Shown in pieces: positions 1 through 8,732 of a stretch of 64,000 bases of DNA; within the stretch, counting starts at the first letter, position 1, and each line of letters begins with the position of its first letter. The DNA is from Corallococcus macrosporus DSM 14697. Its GTDB lineage: Bacteria; Myxococcota; Myxococcia; Myxococcales; Myxococcaceae. The position numbers were made by a program, and so were the translations under genes. The stretch is from the NCBI RefSeq assembly GCF_002305895.1, contig NZ_CP022203.1, forward strand, positions 2,954,501 through 3,018,500. The letters are read 5' to 3'. Under the pieces are notes generated by a model. The model was not told where the DNA came from, did not search any database, and worked only from the letters and a program-made list of their open reading frames with translations.

Positions 1-696
1 AAGGGCGCCACGCTGGCCATGAACCTGCCCGTGGTGGGGCGCTGCCTGGTGCTGATGCTGGTGTTCACCACCGCCTTCGCGCAGATGGAAGGCACCTTCT
101 CCGTCTACCTGCTGACGCGCTTCCTGTCGTCCGGGCCGGTGCCGCTGCAGGACGGCGGGCTGTTCCTCCGGGCCGCGGTGACGGACCTGGACGTGCTGCG
201 CGAGGCCAGCCTGCGCTCGGGGTGGCTCTTCGCGGCGGTGGGGGTGATTTCCGCGGCGGTGCAGGGCGGGCTGGTGCGGAGGCTGACGGGCGGGCCCGGG
301 AGCAGGCCGGGGCGCGAGGCGCTGCTGGCCACGGCGGGCTTCGGCTTGACGGCCGCGGGGCTGGGGCTGTTGCCCGTGGCGCCGGACTATGCGTGGCTCT
401 TCCCGGTGATGGGGCTGTTGGCGGTGGGCTCGGCGCTGGTGACGCCGTGTCTGTCCGCCCTGGTATCACTGCATGCCCCGCCGGAGCGGCTGGGGGCGGT
501 GCTGGGGGCGTACCAGGCCTTCGGCTCGCTGGGGCGGATCCTGGGGCCGGCCCTGGGCGGCTGGCTCTTCACCCGGCTGGGGCCCGCGGCCCCGTACGGG
601 ACGGCGGCGGGGATGGTGGCGTTGTCGGGTCTCCTGGGGCTGGCCCTGGTGGCCCAGGCGAGAATGGCAGGCGCGGGGGCCGAGCAAAGGTCCTAA
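1..696 (+). CDS. MFS transporter, C-terminal half (5' end outside window)
   Basis: The frame is open from the first base, so the gene begins upstream; 231 residues are visible. The protein is a run of hydrophobic Gly/Ala-rich segments, consistent with about six transmembrane helices, i.e. the second half of a 12-helix major facilitator superfamily carrier in the inner membrane. The stretch QMEGTFSVYLLTRF near the visible start and PPERLGAVLGAYQAFGSLGR further on resemble the helix 7 and helix 11 regions of drug/sugar antiporter-like MFS proteins. The gene stops one base before the plsX start, so the two may be cotranscribed. Substrate cannot be inferred from what is visible. Confidence 0.8.
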   Translation, partial: KGATLAMNLPVVGRCLVLMLVFTTAFAQMEGTFSVYLLTRFLSSGPVPLQDGGLFLRAAVTDLDVLREASLRSGWLFAAVGVISAAVQGGLVRRLTGGPGSRPGREALLATAGFGLTAAGLGLLPVAPDYAWLFPVMGLLAVGSALVTPCLSALVSLHAPPERLGAVLGAYQAFGSLGRILGPALGGWLFTRLGPAAPYGTAAGMVALSGLLGLALVAQARMAGAGAEQRS

Positions 697-697
697 G

Positions 698-1744
698 ATG
701 GAGGACATGGTGGGGACGCAGCCGCAGCCGGTGACGATTGCTTTCGATGTCATGGGGACGGACCACGGCCCGGCGGAGGTGGTCCGGGGAGCGGCGATGC
801 TGTCGCTCGAGTCCCCCCACATCCACACGCTCCTGGTGGGGGACCGCACCCTCATCGACGACGCGCTGGCGGAGACGAAGCACAACGGCGAGCGCATCTC
901 CGTGCAGCACGCCGCGGACTTCATCGGCATGGACGAGAAGCCCGGCGAGGCGCTGGCGCGCAAGCCGAACGCGTCCGTCGCCGTGGCCGCGCGGCTGGTG
1001 GCGGAGGGCGAGGCGCAGGCGCTGGTGTCCGCGGGCAACACGGGCGCGGGCGTGCTGGCGTGTGCCCGGCACTTCCAGCTCATCCCCGGGGTGCGGCGCG
1101 CGGCGCTGGCCACCGTGTACCCCACGCGCTCGGTGCGCGGCGCGAAGGGGGACCCCTTCTCCCTCATCCTGGACGTGGGCGCCACGGTGGAGGCCACCGC
1201 GGATGACCTGGTGACCTTCGCGGTGATGGGCTCCGCCTACGCGCGCATCATCTCCCAGAACGAGCGGCCCAAGGTGGCGCTCCTGTCCAACGGGATTGAG
1301 CCGCAGAAGGGGCCGCCCCGCGTGGTGGAGGCGCACGCCCGCCTGTCGGAGATGAAGGACATCCACTTCATCGGGAACGTGGAGGGCATCGACATCCCCA
1401 AGGGCACCGCGGACGTCATCGTCACCGACGGCTTCGTGGGCAACGTGTGTCTGAAGATGCTGGAGGGCGTCCACGACACGGTGGTGGAGCTGGCCCAGTA
1501 CGCCTACAAGGAGAGCCTGCGCTGGCGCGCGGGGCTGGCCATGCTGTCCAGCGGCATCCAGCGCATCAAGGACATCACCGACTGGAACCAGTACGGTGGG
1601 GCGCCCATCCTCGGGTTCGACAAAATCTTCATCAAGGCGCACGGGCGCTCGAAGTCACGGGCCATCGCCAACGCGGGCAAGGTGGCGGCGAAGGTGGTGT
1701 CCAACAACCTGGGCGCCGCCATCCGGGAAGGCCTGAAGACGTGA
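698..1744 (+). CDS. plsX: Phosphate acyltransferase PlsX
   Basis: Makes acyl-phosphate from acyl-ACP, the first step of phosphatidic acid synthesis in the PlsX/PlsY route; a peripheral membrane enzyme. The 348-residue product has the family landmarks: an N-terminal AFDVMGTDHGPAEVV (usual form VDAMGGDHAP), SAGNTGAG around residue 111, and TDGFVGNVCLKMLEG around residue 241. Length fits the family (about 330-350). The ATG at 698 is chosen because it lies just after the upstream stop and just before the conserved N-terminus. The 3' end overlaps the next gene by 4 bases (GTGA). In many bacteria plsX sits with fab genes; here it is followed instead by a HAD phosphatase. Confidence 0.93.
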   Translation: MEDMVGTQPQPVTIAFDVMGTDHGPAEVVRGAAMLSLESPHIHTLLVGDRTLIDDALAETKHNGERISVQHAADFIGMDEKPGEALARKPNASVAVAARLVAEGEAQALVSAGNTGAGVLACARHFQLIPGVRRAALATVYPTRSVRGAKGDPFSLILDVGATVEATADDLVTFAVMGSAYARIISQNERPKVALLSNGIEPQKGPPRVVEAHARLSEMKDIHFIGNVEGIDIPKGTADVIVTDGFVGNVCLKMLEGVHDTVVELAQYAYKESLRWRAGLAMLSSGIQRIKDITDWNQYGGAPILGFDKIFIKAHGRSKSRAIANAGKVAAKVVSNNLGAAIREGLKT

Positions 1745-2781
1745 GTCTGCCGGACCGCATCGACCCGCGTCCGCCCCGGCGCATCTACCGCTGGGACCTG
1801 GACAAGACGTACCTCCAGACGGAGTTCGACTCGCTGCGTGACCTGGTGCGGACGGCGTTCCAGAAGGCCCACCAGAAGGTGGCCGTCCCGGGGGCCAGCG
1901 CGCTCATCCGCGAGCTGTCGGAGAACGGGGACTCGCGGCTGTGCATCGTCTCCGGCAGCCCCAAGCAGATGCGGGCCGTGCTGGAGGAGAAGCTCAAGCT
2001 GGACGGGGTGCGGTGGGACGAGTTCGTCCTCAAGGACAACGTGGGCAACCTGCTGCGCGGCCGCTTCCGGGCCCTGCGCGGGCAGGTGGGCTACAAGCTG
2101 CCGGCCATCCTGGAGAGCCGGGTCCACGCGCCGGTGGAGGCGGAGGAGGTCCTCTTCGGTGACGACGCGGAGGCGGACGCGTTCATCTATTCGCTCTTCG
2201 CGGACCTGGTGGCGGGCCGCGTGGACGAGCGCGTGCTGTCCCAGGTGCTGGAGGCGGGCGGGGTGTACCCGGACGACGCGGAGCGGGTGCGCGAGGCCTG
2301 GAAGAAGATTCCGGTGGGTGACCCGGTGCGCCGCATCTTCATCCACCTGGACCGGCTGACGCCGCCCGCGCACTTCACGCCGTATGGCCCGCGCGTGGTG
2401 CCCATCTTCAACTACTTCCAGGCGGCGCTGGTGCTGCTGGCGGACGGCCACCTGACGGCGCCGCAGGTGCTGAAGATCGCCGTGGAGATGGTGCAGACGG
2501 CGGGCCACAACATCATCACCCTGTCCAACTCGTTCCAGGACCTGCTGCGGCGCGGCCTGCCGCTCCAGCAGGCGGCGGTGGCGCTGTCCCAGGCCCTGGA
2601 GGGGCCCAACAAGCTGCTGGCGGCGATGCGGCCCATGCCGGACATCCTGGCCGCCTTCAGCAAGCGCCTGGCCGCGCTGGGCACGCCGCCGCCACCCCCG
2701 CCGGTGCAGGCGGTGGACTACGTGTCCCTCATCCACCACGCGCTGCCCCGGAACCACAAGGGCCGCTCCAAGCCCCAGTAG
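1741..2781 (+). CDS. App1-like HAD phosphatase (DUF2183 type)
   Basis: Predicted HAD-fold phosphatase of 346 residues. Visible motifs: D19-L-D21-K-T (HAD motif I, DxDxT), IVSGSPKQM with S71 (motif II), a Lys in GYKLPAIL (motif III) and FGDDAEAD near residue 140 (motif IV acidic). The layout resembles the catalytic domain of App1-type phosphatidate phosphatases, but the C-terminal 200 residues are unassigned. The GTG start overlaps the plsX stop (GTGA), implying translational coupling and hinting at phospholipid metabolism, since PlsX makes the precursor of phosphatidate. That substrate is inference. The C-terminus is Pro-rich then basic. Confidence 0.7.
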   Translation: MSLPDRIDPRPPRRIYRWDLDKTYLQTEFDSLRDLVRTAFQKAHQKVAVPGASALIRELSENGDSRLCIVSGSPKQMRAVLEEKLKLDGVRWDEFVLKDNVGNLLRGRFRALRGQVGYKLPAILESRVHAPVEAEEVLFGDDAEADAFIYSLFADLVAGRVDERVLSQVLEAGGVYPDDAERVREAWKKIPVGDPVRRIFIHLDRLTPPAHFTPYGPRVVPIFNYFQAALVLLADGHLTAPQVLKIAVEMVQTAGHNIITLSNSFQDLLRRGLPLQQAAVALSQALEGPNKLLAAMRPMPDILAAFSKRLAALGTPPPPPPVQAVDYVSLIHHALPRNHKGRSKPQ

Positions 2782-3190
2782 GCGGTGGCCGCCCGGCTGC
2801 CCCACGGGAGGCCCGGCGGTCCCCGCGCGGGCCGTCCCCAGAACGTTTCTGGCGGACGAGGGTGTTGATACAGGACAGAGGCTCAGGGGCCCCGCGGCCG
2901 CGCGCGAGCGGCGTGTCCTGTTCCCAGGGGGGAGCAGGGAGGCGGGCGGGGTGACCTTGGCCCGGAGACATCCGACAACCATGTCGTCTCGCTACTCCCT
3001 ACCCGGCGGATGCGGTATAGACGGCAGGCCTACAGGCGCCCCGAAGGGGCGTCCATGGCTGATGACGCGAGATTCGACTGAGACGCCGCCTGCCGGCGGT
3101 CTGCTGCCACCTGCGCCCGAGAATGACGCGCGCGAGGGTGCCTCTCCCGAGGCGGCAGGGACTTCCGAGCGCGGCGAACAAGAGGTCCCC
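2782..3190 (+). other. Intergenic leader region upstream of pcnB
   Basis: 409 bases without a convincing gene if pcnB starts at 3191. It holds a GC-rich inverted repeat (GGCGCCCC gaa GGGGCGTC, about 3036-3053) and a possible 8-codon frame ATG 3055 to TGA 3081. The pcnB frame stays open back to 2951, so a longer N-terminus cannot be excluded. Promoter position not determinable by eye. Confidence 0.4.
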
Positions 3191-4918
3191 ATGAATTCCA
3201 ACCTGGAGCTGTCGGCGCCCCCTGAAGAGGACAGCGCCGCCAAGCCCGTGGCCGCAGACGAGCAGGCCGCGACCGAGACGCCCACGATTCAAACCGCCCC
3301 TGCCTCCGTGCCGGCTCCGGAGCCGGCGTCGCCGCCCGCTCGCGCGGACGCCGAGGACGAGGACGACGAGGAGGAAGACGACGACGAGGCCGACCCGGCC
3401 GAGGCGGGCCTGGATGAAGCCGTCCTGGGCGCCGAGGCCGCGCTGGCCGCCGCCGAGGCGGAGGACGCCGCCGAGGCCCGGGGCGAGGAGGTGGAGGAGG
3501 TCCCCACCATCCTGGAGCCGGAACCGGAGCCCACGCCCGACGAGCGCGCGCTGCACGCGCCCCACGTGCGGCCCACGGGGGAGCCGGCGGAAATCGACCC
3601 GGACGAGCTGGACCCGGACGCGCTCAAGGTGGTGCTCCGGCTGCACCAGCACGGCCATCAGGCGTACATGGTGGGCGGCTGCGTGCGGGATTTGCTGCTG
3701 GGGCGCAAGCCGAAGGACTTCGACATCGCGACCAGCGCGACGCCCAACGAGGTGCGCGGCATCTTCCGCAACTGCCGCCTCATTGGCCGGCGCTTCCGGC
3801 TGGCGCACGTCTACTTCAAGGGCGGGAAGATCATCGAGGTCTCCACCTTCCGCGCCAACCCGACGGAGCTGGAGGCCGCGGCCAACGGCGGCGAGGACGA
3901 CGGGGAGGGTGAGGACCTGCTCATCACCCACGACAACGTCTTCGGCACCGCGCAGCAGGACGCGCGCCGCCGTGACTTCACCATCAACGGCCTGTTCTAC
4001 GACGTGGCCGAAGGGCGAGTCATTGACTACGTCCGCGGCCGCCGCGACCTGGACGAGCGCTTCATCCGCACCATTGGCGACCCGGAGGTGCGCATGCGCG
4101 AGGACCCGGTGCGCATCCTGCGCGCCGTGCGCTTCGCGGCGAAGCTGGAGCTGGACATCGAGTCGCGGACGTACGCGGCCATGGAAGGCGCGGTGGAGGA
4201 CTTGCCCCGCTGTGCGCCCGCGCGCCTGCTGGAGGAGACGTTCCGCCTCATCCGCGGCGGCGTGTCCGCGCCGGCGCTCAAGCTGCTGGACGCGCTGGAC
4301 GCGCTGAAGATTCTCCTGCCGCCCGTCAACGCGTACCTCAAGCAGCACGGCAAGGAAGGGGAGAAGACCTTCTACGCCTTCGCCGAGGCGCTGGACCGGC
4401 GCGTGTCAGCGGGCGAGCCGCTGGATGACGCCATCCTCCTGGCGATGCTGCTGATTCCCATCAGCCGCTCCACCGGCCCGGAGGAGTCGCAGGACGGCGG
4501 CCGCCCGTCCGTGTCGCAGGTGGTGGAGGACCTGCTCGCGGACTTCGTGCAGTCCGCGCGGCTGCCGCGGCGCATCGCCGAGCGCTGCCGGATGCTGCTG
4601 CTGGCGCAGCGCACGCTGACGGGTGAGCGCCGCCGCCGCAGCGCCGCCTTCAAGCGGCACCCGCTCTTCAGCGAGGCCCTCACCGTGTTCGAGATGACGG
4701 TGGAGGCCACGGGCGAGAATCGCGAGCAGTTGGAGGCCTGGAAGGCCGGTGAGGTGCCGCAGCCTCGCGCCGCCGCCGCGGACGGCGAGGAGTCCGACGC
4801 GGGGGGCCAGCGCAAGCGCCGCCGTCGTCGCCGCCGTCGCCGTCCCTCGGCGAATGGGGGCTCCGGCGAGGGCGCCGGGTCGTCCTCGGAGTCGGGCTCG
4901 GACGCGGGCGACGCCTGA
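3191..4918 (+). CDS. pcnB: Poly(A) polymerase I / class II nucleotidyltransferase (PcnB)
   Basis: Template-independent nucleotidyltransferase expected to add A-tails to RNA; CCA-adding activity is the alternative in this superfamily. The core shows GGCVRDLLLG (about residue 161), the metal-binding pair in DFDIATSA (about 176), FRNCRLIGRRFRLAHVYF and RRRDFTINGLFYD (about 259). The FRNCR-LIGRRFRLAH block is characteristic of PcnB rather than CCA enzymes. About 150 acidic, Pro/Ala-rich residues precede the core (a run of Asp/Glu near residues 54-68), and the C-terminus carries a run of about ten Arg followed by a Gly/Ser tail. Start at 3191 chosen for the AGAGGT ribosome site 5 bases upstream. 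Length 575 residues versus about 430-460 for typical PcnB. Confidence 0.85.
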   Translation: MNSNLELSAPPEEDSAAKPVAADEQAATETPTIQTAPASVPAPEPASPPARADAEDEDDEEEDDDEADPAEAGLDEAVLGAEAALAAAEAEDAAEARGEEVEEVPTILEPEPEPTPDERALHAPHVRPTGEPAEIDPDELDPDALKVVLRLHQHGHQAYMVGGCVRDLLLGRKPKDFDIATSATPNEVRGIFRNCRLIGRRFRLAHVYFKGGKIIEVSTFRANPTELEAAANGGEDDGEGEDLLITHDNVFGTAQQDARRRDFTINGLFYDVAEGRVIDYVRGRRDLDERFIRTIGDPEVRMREDPVRILRAVRFAAKLELDIESRTYAAMEGAVEDLPRCAPARLLEETFRLIRGGVSAPALKLLDALDALKILLPPVNAYLKQHGKEGEKTFYAFAEALDRRVSAGEPLDDAILLAMLLIPISRSTGPEESQDGGRPSVSQVVEDLLADFVQSARLPRRIAERCRMLLLAQRTLTGERRRRSAAFKRHPLFSEALTVFEMTVEATGENREQLEAWKAGEVPQPRAAAADGEESDAGGQRKRRRRRRRRRPSANGGSGEGAGSSSESGSDAGDA

Positions 4919-4928
4919 GTCGCTTGAG

Positions 4929-5062
4929 TCGCCGCCCCGGGGCGTCCGCTGGTTCAGCGGGGGCCGGGGCGGGCTCGGGCCGGGCGGCGCCTGATTCGCC
5001 GCCCCGATGCGTCCGCTGGTTCAGCGGAGGCCGGGGCGGGCTCGGGGCCGGGCGGAGCCGGG
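4929..5062. repeat. Two-copy 67-bp tandem repeat with internal palindrome
   Basis: Two adjacent copies (4929-4995 and 4996-5062), differing at only a few bases, fill the space between the convergent ends of pcnB and dinB. Each copy contains a perfect hairpin CCGCTG-GTT-CAGCGG followed by a GC-rich tract. It may act as a bidirectional terminator; there is no T-tract. Confidence 0.8.
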
Positions 5063-5064
5063 CC

Positions 5065-6273
5065 TCAGGACTTGGGGCCGCCCTTGTCCACCGGACGCTC
5101 GGAGCGGTGCTCCGCGCTGTCCGTCGCCTCACTGCCGGCGATGTCCGCGGTGGTGATGGCCTTGCTGCCGAACCGCTCCGCGATCTTGTCCAGCGCCGCG
5201 TTCAGCTTCGCGGTGCGCGGCGCCGCGGCGGGGAACAGGCCGAGCTGCGGCTGCTCCTCGTCCAACTGCACGCTGACGCCGGTGAGCCGCAGCGGCTTGC
5301 CCTGGTGCGCCTTCTCCATCAGCTCCAGCGCCGCGCGATAGAGCGTCTGCCCGTCATCCGTGGCCTCGCGCAGCGTGGTCCGCCGGGTGATGAGCGTGAA
5401 GTCCGCGAACTTCAGCTTGAGCTGCACCACGCGGCCCTTCAGCGCCGCCCGCCGCAGCCGCCGGGCCACGCGCAGGGCCTGGGCGTGCACGTGCGGCTTG
5501 AGCGCGTCCATGCCCACGAGGTCCTCGTCGAACGTGTCCTCCGCGCCCACGCTCTTGGCCGCCCGGTCCGGCACCACCTCGCGCGTGTCGATGCCCTGGG
5601 ACAGCTCCCACAGGTGCCGCCCGCTGGAGCCCAGCCTGTCCTCCAGCCAGTCCAACTCCCGGGCCGCCACGTCGCCAATCGTCTTCAGCCCGGCGAGCCT
5701 CAGGGCCTCCTCCGTCTTCGGCCCCACCCCCCACAGGCGCGACACCGGCAGGCCCGCGAGGAAGGCCACCGTCTCCTCAGCCCGCACCTCCCGCTGGCCG
5801 TTGGGCTTGGCGAGGTCGGAGGCAATCTTCGCCACGAACTTCACCGTGGCCACGCCCGCGGAGGAGGGCAGGCCCAGCTCGTCGGCAATCTCCTTGCGGA
5901 TGCGCCGGGCGATGTCCGCGGGCGTGCCGAAGAGGCCCACCGAGGCCGTCACGTCGAGGAAGGCTTCGTCCAGGGACAGCGGCTCGATGAGCGGCGTGTA
6001 GCGCTCGAAGATGGCGAAGACGTGCTCGCTGGCCTCGGCATACGCGGAGAAGCGGGGCTTCACGACGAGCGCATGGGGCGCGGCCTTCATCGCCCGCGCC
6101 ATGGGCATGGCGCTGCGCACCCCGAAGGGGCGCACCTCGTAGGAGGCGGCGACCACCACGCCACGCTGGGCATGCCCGCCCACGATGAGCGGCTTGCCCC
6201 GCAGGGCCGGGTTGTCCCGCTGCTCTACGGATGCATAGAAGGCATCCATGTCCACATGGATGATGGCTCGCAT
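5065..6273 (-). CDS. dinB: DNA polymerase IV (Y family, DinB)
   Basis: Error-prone translesion polymerase. The 402-residue protein begins MRAIIHVDMDAFYASVE, with catalytic Asp8 in HVDMDAF, and carries SLDEAFLD at residues 100-107, with the Asp102-Glu103 catalytic pair. Palm, fingers, thumb (helix-hairpin-helix around LWGVGPKTEEAL) and a little-finger domain are all present, and length fits the family (about 350-410). ATG 6273 matches the canonical family start; an in-frame GTG at 6285 is an alternative. No beta-clamp QLSLF-like motif is obvious, although QPQLGLFP about 50 residues from the C-terminus is a plausible clamp-binding peptide. No LexA box was recognised upstream. The 5' end abuts a YjbQ remnant. 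Confidence 0.92.
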   Translation of the reverse strand: MRAIIHVDMDAFYASVEQRDNPALRGKPLIVGGHAQRGVVVAASYEVRPFGVRSAMPMARAMKAAPHALVVKPRFSAYAEASEHVFAIFERYTPLIEPLSLDEAFLDVTASVGLFGTPADIARRIRKEIADELGLPSSAGVATVKFVAKIASDLAKPNGQREVRAEETVAFLAGLPVSRLWGVGPKTEEALRLAGLKTIGDVAARELDWLEDRLGSSGRHLWELSQGIDTREVVPDRAAKSVGAEDTFDEDLVGMDALKPHVHAQALRVARRLRRAALKGRVVQLKLKFADFTLITRRTTLREATDDGQTLYRAALELMEKAHQGKPLRLTGVSVQLDEEQPQLGLFPAAAPRTAKLNAALDKIAERFGSKAITTADIAGSEATDSAEHRSERPVDKGGPKS

Positions 6274-6296
6274 GGTGTGAGTCACTTTAACGGGGC

Positions 6297-6506
6297 ACTC
6301 TGACGCCCGCCGGCCCCGACTACCGCCACCACCGCACGGGCGAGGACAACGGGGACGCCCACCTGAAGTCCTTGCTCGTCCACCACCAGGTCATCATCCC
6401 CGTCACCGCGGGGAAGCTCGACCTGGGGCCCTGGCAGCAGGTGTTCTACGCCGAGTTCGACGGCCAGCGCCGCAAGCGCGTCATCGTCAAGGTGATGGGC
6501 GCCTGG
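6297..6506 (+). pseudogene. 5'-truncated remnant of a YjbQ/UPF0047 family gene
   Basis: Reading from 6297 in the plus direction gives about 70 residues matching the C-terminal half of the UPF0047 (YjbQ, secondary thiamine-phosphate synthase) family: [11 protein letters not shown], then [33 protein letters not shown] and KRVIVKVMG. The frame is closed by a stop at 6288, just before the similarity starts, so the N-terminal half including any start codon is gone. Beyond VMG the frame runs into antisense of the pseudouridine synthase without the family's normal end. It is squeezed between the divergent starts/ends of dinB and the rlu gene, suggesting a deletion joined dinB to this fragment. Family similarity is from memory of the consensus. 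Confidence 0.72.
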
Positions 6507-6517
6507 CGGAAACCCCC

Positions 6518-7468
6518 TCAGCTCCGTTGCTCGCCGCGGGGCAGGGGGAGCCCGTGCCGCTCCAGCTCGGCGCGCAGCTCCGGTGGAAGGGGACTGTGGA
6601 CGGTCATGGCCCGCTTCGTCTGCGGATGCGTCAGGCCCAGGGAGCGGGCGTGCAGGAAGAAGCGGCCCAGCTCGGGGGCCTCGCGTCCGCCGTAGAGGCT
6701 GTCGCCGACGATGGGCGCGCCCACGCCCGCCAGGTGCGCGCGCACCTGGTGCAGCACGCCGGTGAGGATCTTCACCTCCACCACGCTGAACTCGCCGGAG
6801 CGGGACAGCACGGTGAACTTCGACACCGCCTCCCGGGCGTCCGCGGCGCCGGAGGGGGCGGGCTCCACGCGGTCCGGGTGGCGCGGGTGGTGGCGCAGCG
6901 GGAGGTCGATGTCGCCCTCGTCCGCCAGCGGCCCCGTCACCAACGCCAGGTAGCGCTTGTCCACGGCGCGGCCGCCAAAGGCCTCGCGCACGGCGTTCCA
7001 CGCGTCCCGCGTCCTGGCGGCCACGACGACGCCGGAGGTCTCCACGTCCAGGCGGTGGCACAGGCCGCCCTCGCGCGCGTCCACGGAGGCCTGGGCGCAC
7101 TCGGGATAGCGGGCCACCAGCGCGTTGGCCACCGTGCCCGTCTCCCCGGACTGCAGGGGGTGGGACGGCCGGCCCGCGGGCTTGTCCACGAAGACGAGCG
7201 AGTCGTCCTCGTGCAGCACGGTGAGCGGGAAGTCCGCGTCGGGCACGGCCTCGCGCGACTCCTCCTCCACCTCCACGGCGATGTGCTGCCCGGCGGTGAG
7301 CGTGAGGCCCTTCTTCGCGGGGCGGCCGTTCACCTTCACGGCGCCGGCCTCGAACAGGCGCTTGAGGCGCGCGCGGGACAGGCCCAGCGCTTCACCGACG
7401 AAGAGGTCCACCCGCTGGCCCGCCTTGTCGGCGTCCACGGTGAGGGTGTGCAGCTTGGAGGGGTTCAC
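6518..7468 (-). CDS. RluA/RluD-type RNA pseudouridine synthase
   Basis: Converts specific uridines in rRNA or tRNA to pseudouridine. An N-terminal S4 RNA-binding domain (about residues 18-68, [19 protein letters not shown]) is followed by the synthase domain with the HRLD motif, catalytic Asp141 in [12 protein letters not shown], and the RluA-family blocks VFVDKPAG and [22 protein letters not shown]. 316 residues, normal for RluD-like enzymes. The GTG start overlaps the stop of the upstream kinase by 4 bases, so the two are probably translated from one mRNA. Which RNA position it modifies cannot be told from the sequence. Confidence 0.9.
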   Translation of the reverse strand: MNPSKLHTLTVDADKAGQRVDLFVGEALGLSRARLKRLFEAGAVKVNGRPAKKGLTLTAGQHIAVEVEEESREAVPDADFPLTVLHEDDSLVFVDKPAGRPSHPLQSGETGTVANALVARYPECAQASVDAREGGLCHRLDVETSGVVVAARTRDAWNAVREAFGGRAVDKRYLALVTGPLADEGDIDLPLRHHPRHPDRVEPAPSGAADAREAVSKFTVLSRSGEFSVVEVKILTGVLHQVRAHLAGVGAPIVGDSLYGGREAPELGRFFLHARSLGLTHPQTKRAMTVHSPLPPELRAELERHGLPLPRGEQRS

Positions 7469-8604
7469 TCGGACAGGGCCTCGTAGACTTCCTCGGCCGT
7501 CTGGAACCGGTCGTCCGGCTCCTTGCGGATGAGGCGGTGGGCGACGCGCGCGAGCTGCGGGTCCCCGTGAAGGTTCAGCGCCAGCACGGGGGGCGGCTCC
7601 GTCTCCAGCACCTGGCGCCAGAGCTCGTGCGGCGTCTTCGCGTCGAAGGGGGGCCGCCCGCTGAGCAGCTCATAGAGGATGACCCCCAGGCTGTACAGGT
7701 CGGAGCGTCCGTCCAGCGGCTCGCCCAGAATCTGCTCCGGCGCCATGTAGCGGTAGGTGCCCACCAGCTTGCCGGCCTCGGTGATGGCCGCGTCGTCCGC
7801 CAGGAACTTGGCGAGCCCGAAGTCCATCAGCCGTACCTGCCGGTCATCGTCCACCATGATGTTGGACGGCTTGAGGTCGCGGTGCACCAGGCCGTGGCCG
7901 TGGATGTAGGCCAGCGCCTCGCAAATCTGGAGCATGGCGTCCTTGAGACGTCCCATGCGCTCGGGCCGGTTGAGGTCCTCCGCGCGGAGGAGGCGGTCCG
8001 GCTCCTCGGGCGGCAGTGTGCGCGGCAGGGGAGGCACCAGGTCGAAGCCCTCCATCGAGTCATCCGAGCCGATGCCCGCGTGCGGGCTGAAGCCGGAGGC
8101 GAAGCTCTCCAGGTCCTCGCTGGGGGCCTCCTCCGCGAAGGCCTCCAGGCCGAAGGTGCCCTCGTGCGGGCTGGCGTCCGAGTCGTCCATGGAGTCGGAG
8201 AAGTCCCGGTTCAGGGGGCCGAAGTCATCATCCGCGGTCCGCAGGACGGAGAGGGGGCTGCGGGGCGTGTGGCTCCCCGGATGGGGGGGGCGCTCGCCGC
8301 TCCCCAGGTCCAGGTAGTGGCGGAGGGTGAGGCCCTCGATGAGCTCCATGGCCAGGTACGGCACGCCCTGGTGGACGCCGGACTCGAACACCTTCACGAC
8401 GTTGGGGTGAGACAGGTCCACGAGCGTGTCGAACTCGCGGGCGAGCCTCCGCGCGGCACGCGCATCCCGTGCGGGGCCCGCTGAAAGCAGCTTCAGCGCG
8501 ACCTCGTCAGTGGTGCGGCGGTCCAGGGCCCGGTACACGGTTCCTGCCCCGCCACTGCCAAGCGTCTCCAGAACGCGGTAGGGACCGATGACCTTCGGGG
8601 GCAT
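7465..8604 (-). CDS. Ser/Thr protein kinase with large insert in the catalytic domain
   Basis: Hanks-type kinase of 379 residues with no transmembrane segment. N-lobe: GSGGAG loop at 16-21, ATP-anchoring K38 in VALKLL, hinge AMELIEG at 85-91. C-lobe: [10 protein letters not shown] at 241-250 (Asp243), DFGLAK at 261-266, APEQ and an Arg-rich helical end. Between hinge and helix E (about residues 100-213) lies an acidic, Ser/Pro-rich insertion of about 110 residues that is absent from ordinary kinases. The ATG at 8604 is just before the conserved [10 protein letters not shown]. It diverges from another kinase at 8733 and is coupled (4-base overlap) to the downstream pseudouridine synthase. Confidence 0.9.
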   Translation of the reverse strand: MPPKVIGPYRVLETLGSGGAGTVYRALDRRTTDEVALKLLSAGPARDARAARRLAREFDTLVDLSHPNVVKVFESGVHQGVPYLAMELIEGLTLRHYLDLGSGERPPHPGSHTPRSPLSVLRTADDDFGPLNRDFSDSMDDSDASPHEGTFGLEAFAEEAPSEDLESFASGFSPHAGIGSDDSMEGFDLVPPLPRTLPPEEPDRLLRAEDLNRPERMGRLKDAMLQICEALAYIHGHGLVHRDLKPSNIMVDDDRQVRLMDFGLAKFLADDAAITEAGKLVGTYRYMAPEQILGEPLDGRSDLYSLGVILYELLSGRPPFDAKTPHELWRQVLETEPPPVLALNLHGDPQLARVAHRLIRKEPDDRFQTAEEVYEALSE

Positions 8605-8732
8605 GGGGTGCGGAAATCCTACGGACCACGTCGTGTCAGGGTCAACGCTGACAGCGCCTGATTGCTCGGCGCCCGGCAGAACGGGCGGCAAGCGGTTTTA
8701 CTTTTCCGACAAACCTGGGAGAACCGGAGTCA

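Noticed and set aside
2999-4348. 449-codon antisense frame over pcnB
   Set aside because: Shadow of the GC-rich pcnB gene; no ribosome site or recognisable domain.
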